Assembly (NCBI GenBank): GCA_025517465.1
Contig: JAOPKE010000001.1
Span: forward strand, 310,001 to 374,000
Direction: 5' to 3'
Origin: Halobacteria archaeon HArc-gm2
GTDB taxonomy: Archaea; Halobacteriota; Halobacteria; Halobacteriales; Haloarculaceae
Length of the DNA stretch: 64,000 bases
Each line of letters begins with the position of its first letter. Position 1 is the stretch's first letter. The notes below the pieces were generated by a model. That model searched no databases. It had not been told where the DNA came from and worked only from the letters and a program-made list of their open reading frames with translations. The position numbers were made by a program, and so were the translations under genes. Positions 61,166 to 64,000 of the stretch are shown here, piece by piece.

Positions 61166-62341
61166 TTACTCGTAGACGTGGACGCTGCCCGTCGCGTTGT
61201 CCTCGATGTAGTCCCAGTCGTACTCGACGCCGAGGCCGGGGCCGTCCGGGACCGGAACGGTGCCGTTCTCGTCGATAGTGTCGATCATGTCGGAGTAGTC
61301 GCCCTCGTAGACCGGCGGCTGGGTGTTGGGCGCCTCGGGGTGGACCAGCGCGAGCTCGTAGTAGTTGGCGTTGCGCGCCGCGGCGATGCAGTGCCGTTGT
61401 GCGGGCCCGGGCGCGTGGAACTCGACGTCGATGCCGAACCCCTCGGCGACCTTCGCGCGCTTCATCGCACCGGTGATGCCGCCGTCGTACTCGGGGTCCG
61501 CACGCACGAAGTCGGTGGCCTCGTTGGCGACGAAGTCGGTCGCCGGTTCAAGTCCCCTGACGTGCTCGGTCTGGAGGATGGGCGTGTCGAGCATCTGCCG
61601 GAGTTTGCGGTGGGCGTGCTGGGAGATGCCGCCGTCGCGGTAGGGGTCCTCGTACCAGAAGAAGCCCTCTTCGTCGAGGGCGCGGCCGAGTTTCAGCGCG
61701 TCGGCGAACGTCTCCAGTTCGCATGCGGGGTCGTGCATCAGGTCCATCTCGTCGCCGACGCGCTCGCCGACGGCGTGGACCGCCGCGATCTCCCGGTCGA
61801 GGTTGCGGAGTTCGTCGCCGCCACCCCAGCCGTGGATCTTGAAGCCGCCGTAGCCCATCTCCAGGCACTCCTCGGCGAAGTCGGCGAACGCCTCGGGGGA
61901 GTCGAGGCCGCCGGCGTCGTCGCCGTGGTAGGTCGACGCGTACGCGGGCAGGCGCTCGCGGTAGGTCCCGAGCAGTTCGTGGATCGGCGCGTCGTAGCGC
62001 TTGCCCGCGTAGTCCCACAGCGCGATGTCGATGGGGCCGATACCCATCCGGTCGTACTTGCGCAGGGCGCGCTTGATCTCCGACCAGTGTTTCTCCCGCT
62101 GGAGGGGGTCCTTCCCGACGAGGTAGTCGGCGAAGGTGTTGATCTGGGCGGCGCCGGGGGAGTTGCCGCCGACGTACTCGCCGGTGATCCCCTCGTCGGT
62201 GTGGACCGTGACGCCGAACAGTTTGCGTTCGGTGACCGCGCCGGGTTCGTAGACGAGGTTGAACCCGTTCTCGTCGGTGCCCACGTCCGGAATCTCGTAG
62301 GCGAACTCGACGCTCTCTATCTTCGTGATTTCGGGCGACAT
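61166..62341 (-). CDS. Mandelate racemase/enolase-superfamily protein (sugar-acid dehydratase-like)
   Basis: 391 residues. The enolase N-terminal cap covers 1-130. In the barrel: Lys168-x-His170 (FKIHGWGGG), metal ligands Asp204 (MHDPACE), Glu231 (WYEDPYRD) and Glu259 (QTEHVRG), and a base His309 (VEFHAPGPA). This is the mandelate-racemase subgroup layout of sugar-acid dehydratases. Start MSPEITKIES at 62341. Paired with a Gfo/Idh oxidoreductase on the same strand 60 bases downstream, so an operon for a sugar acid is likely; substrate unknown. Confidence 0.88.
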   Translation of the reverse strand: MSPEITKIESVEFAYEIPDVGTDENGFNLVYEPGAVTERKLFGVTVHTDEGITGEYVGGNSPGAAQINTFADYLVGKDPLQREKHWSEIKRALRKYDRMGIGPIDIALWDYAGKRYDAPIHELLGTYRERLPAYASTYHGDDAGGLDSPEAFADFAEECLEMGYGGFKIHGWGGGDELRNLDREIAAVHAVGERVGDEMDLMHDPACELETFADALKLGRALDEEGFFWYEDPYRDGGISQHAHRKLRQMLDTPILQTEHVRGLEPATDFVANEATDFVRADPEYDGGITGAMKRAKVAEGFGIDVEFHAPGPAQRHCIAAARNANYYELALVHPEAPNTQPPVYEGDYSDMIDTIDENGTVPVPDGPGLGVEYDWDYIEDNATGSVHVYE

Positions 62342-62437
62342 ACTAGCCGAGACCGGTGGCGAGGTGATAAAAACAGGGGCGCCGGCCGTTCGGCCGCTCC
62401 GGACCGCCTGCGACCCGTGCACAGGTCGTCGCTCGCG

Positions 62438-63739
62438 TCAGTGCGCCGACTCGGTCACCTCGTGACCCTTCCGCCGGCGGTCGAGCGCGTCCATCACGTA
62501 GTTCGCGCTGATGCCGTGAACGACGACGGAGACCAGGACGACGAACCCGAGGATGGCCCAGAGTTCGTCGGCGGCAAGCAGGAGTTCGATCTCCTGGAAC
62601 GACGCCTCGTTGAGCGCGTAGGCGAGGTAGTAGAACGAGCCGATCCCCCGGATGCCGAACGCCGAGATGACGAGCCGTTCGGCCATCGAAACGGAGCTGC
62701 CGAGGAGGGAGATCATCCCCGCGACGGGCCGGACGACGAAGACGACCACGAGGCCGACCAGCGCACCGGTCCAGGTCAGTGGACCGAGCAACCCACCGGC
62801 GATGGCGCCGCCGAACAGTACGAGCACGGCCGCCATCAGCAACCGCTCCGTCGTCACGGCGAAGTCGTGGAGGTCGAAGTAGTAGTCGTGGTCCCACTCG
62901 TAGTTCCGGAGGACCAGCGCGGCGACGAACACGGCGATGAACCCGTATCCCCCCATCAGCTCGGCGGCCGCGTACGAGATCAGCGTCGCGGCCAGCGCCT
63001 CGGCGCCCGCCATGACGCGCGCCAGGTCGGTCGTCGCCGGCGAGCCGAAGATGAACCAGGCGAAGACCCGACCGGAGACGTAGCCGATCACCGTGCCGGC
63101 CGCGATCTTGTAGAGCAGTTCGTACAGTGCCCAGTCGGCGAGCCAGGCGAGCGACGACGTGCCGCTGGCGGCGGCCACCGCGATGGCGAGGTACGTGAAC
63201 GGGAACGCCAGCCCGTCGTTGAGGCCCGCTTCCGAGGTCAGCGCGAACCGGATCGTCCCCTCCTGTCTGGTGGCGTCGACGTCCTCGTCGACTTCTTCGG
63301 TCGGCGGCGTCGCCTGGACGTCCGAGGCGAGCACCGGGTCCGTCGGTGCGACGACGGCGCCGAGCAGGATGGCGGTGGCGGTGAGCGTGCGGAGCACGGT
63401 CACCCCGAGCACGGCGGTGACGAAGATGGTGATGGGCATCGCGATCAGGAGCAATCGCCAGGTCGTCGACCAGCCCCGCGGATCGAACGGGCGGTCGATC
63501 TTCAGCCCAGCCCCCATCAGCGCGATGATGACGACCAGTTCCGTCAGGTGTTCGGCGACGAGGACCTGTTCGATCGGGTCCGGGGGCGTCGTCTCCAGGG
63601 GGAGGGCGAACAGGGCGAAGCCGGCGATGACGTACACCAGCGGGAACGACATCGGTTTGTCCGACAGGACGCGAGGCAGCGCGACGGCGCCCATGATCGC
63701 GAGACCGACGAAGAGGAGGGTCACCTCGTAGGAGGCCAT
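62438..63739 (-). CDS. Na+/H+ antiporter, CPA1 (NhaP-like)
   Basis: 433 residues with about 12 membrane spans. GAVVAPTDPVLAS is the CPA1 TDP motif, EAGLNDGLAFPFTY the ND motif, and AFGIRGIGSFYYLAYAL the conserved Arg-Gly segment. Exchanges Na+ for H+ across the membrane, which halophiles need. ATG at 63739 (MASYEVTLLF) gives the first span at once; another in-frame ATG at 63778 would add 13 residues. Confidence 0.9.
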   Translation of the reverse strand: MASYEVTLLFVGLAIMGAVALPRVLSDKPMSFPLVYVIAGFALFALPLETTPPDPIEQVLVAEHLTELVVIIALMGAGLKIDRPFDPRGWSTTWRLLLIAMPITIFVTAVLGVTVLRTLTATAILLGAVVAPTDPVLASDVQATPPTEEVDEDVDATRQEGTIRFALTSEAGLNDGLAFPFTYLAIAVAAASGTSSLAWLADWALYELLYKIAAGTVIGYVSGRVFAWFIFGSPATTDLARVMAGAEALAATLISYAAAELMGGYGFIAVFVAALVLRNYEWDHDYYFDLHDFAVTTERLLMAAVLVLFGGAIAGGLLGPLTWTGALVGLVVVFVVRPVAGMISLLGSSVSMAERLVISAFGIRGIGSFYYLAYALNEASFQEIELLLAADELWAILGFVVLVSVVVHGISANYVMDALDRRRKGHEVTESAH

Positions 63740-63888
63740 TGACACGGAATAGTAGTCAACCAACACGTAAATCTTCATTGACCTGTCAAACTTCGGATCC
63801 AGGGGGACGGGCCTTCGTCGCGGAGGCGACGCGCGTGGAACCGTCGCCCGGTACGAACGAATAAGTGACAGACGGCACAAGGGTACGT

Positions 63889-64000
63889 ATGGTTCGATTC
63901 ACCCTGTTCGAGGTCAACCTGGACGGTGCGGAGTTCAACGCCGCGGCCCCATTCAGCGGGGCCGACGCCGAGAGCGCCACGGAGGGCGTCGGTGAGACGA
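63889..64000 (+). CDS. Unidentified protein, 3' end outside the window
   Basis: Only 37 codons visible: MVRFTLFEVNLDGAEFNA, then an Ala/Gly/Glu-rich stretch with no membrane segment so far. The frame is open to the last base. An AT-rich GAATAAGTG at about 63859 can serve as TATA box about 27 bases before the ATG. The family cannot be named from this part. Confidence 0.6.
   Translation, partial: MVRFTLFEVNLDGAEFNAAAPFSGADAESATEGVGET

Noticed and set aside
61178-63742. 854-codon + strand frame opposite the dehydratase and antiporter
   Set aside because: Spans two unrelated - strand genes and the gap between them; no domain is recognisable.

Overview
The window is chromosomal DNA of a haloarchaeon (class Halobacteria). 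The evidence is consistent: GC-rich DNA, very acidic proteins (Asp/Glu-rich, Lys-poor), a TFB transcription factor, an archaeal GatA/GatC pair, Lsm and L37e, a CDC48-type AAA ATPase, an MBF1 regulator, tRNA genes without an encoded CCA, and TATA boxes about 26-30 bases upstream of start codons (leaderless transcripts). Genus cannot be decided from this stretch. No transposase, integrase or CRISPR array was seen.

Bases 1-16900 hold a cobalamin (B12) region. A long + strand operon runs cbiT (cut by the window start), cbiL, cbiF, cbiG, two cbiH paralogues, a small ferredoxin, an unassigned LAGLIDADG-like protein, a CbiX chelatase with a C-terminal Fe-S domain, and a DUF3209-like protein. On the - strand lie a cobalt transporter (cbtB-cbtA) and a fused chelatase ATPase (chlID). 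Divergent from chlID run cobN and cbiC, and a second, degenerate CbiX-like gene follows on the - strand. The region therefore encodes an early (CbiX) and a late (CobN/ChlID) chelatase together with cobalt uptake. A shared operator-like motif precedes cbtB and lies in the 35-base chlID/cobN gap.

Bases 17000-34300 are mixed housekeeping: a D-2-hydroxyacid dehydrogenase, a GlmU-like nucleotidyltransferase, a copper-binding four-helix protein, an M48 protease, gatC-gatA, TFB, a Nudix hydrolase, two tandem zinc-ribbon peptides, a PHP/asparagine-synthase-like pair, a TraB-like protein, purL and a secreted Asp/Ala repeat protein. tRNA-Glu(UUC) is followed on its 3' side by a tandem array of 259-bp repeats that carry its own 3' end. 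A gene-poor stretch at 33.4-34.2 kb holds an inverted pair of dispersed repeats.

Bases 34300-51400 carry beta-oxidation genes, a DNA glycosylase, cysE with a possible Cys-containing leader ORF, a RimK ligase/retropepsin fusion divergent from an M14 deacylase, the sdhCDBA operon, tRNA-Leu(GAG) with a second tRNA-derived repeat array, MBF1, panB and others. Three short terminal-inverted-repeat elements each begin exactly after a TGA stop codon.

Bases 51400-64000 hold an Hsp20-like/CDC48 operon, a methyltransferase, a bcp peroxiredoxin, small membrane proteins, the lsm-rpl37e-purF operon, an M42 aminopeptidase, a Gfo/Idh oxidoreductase next to an enolase-superfamily dehydratase, a Na+/H+ antiporter and the start of a last gene cut by the window end.

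Family assignments rest on motifs read by eye; no database search was possible.
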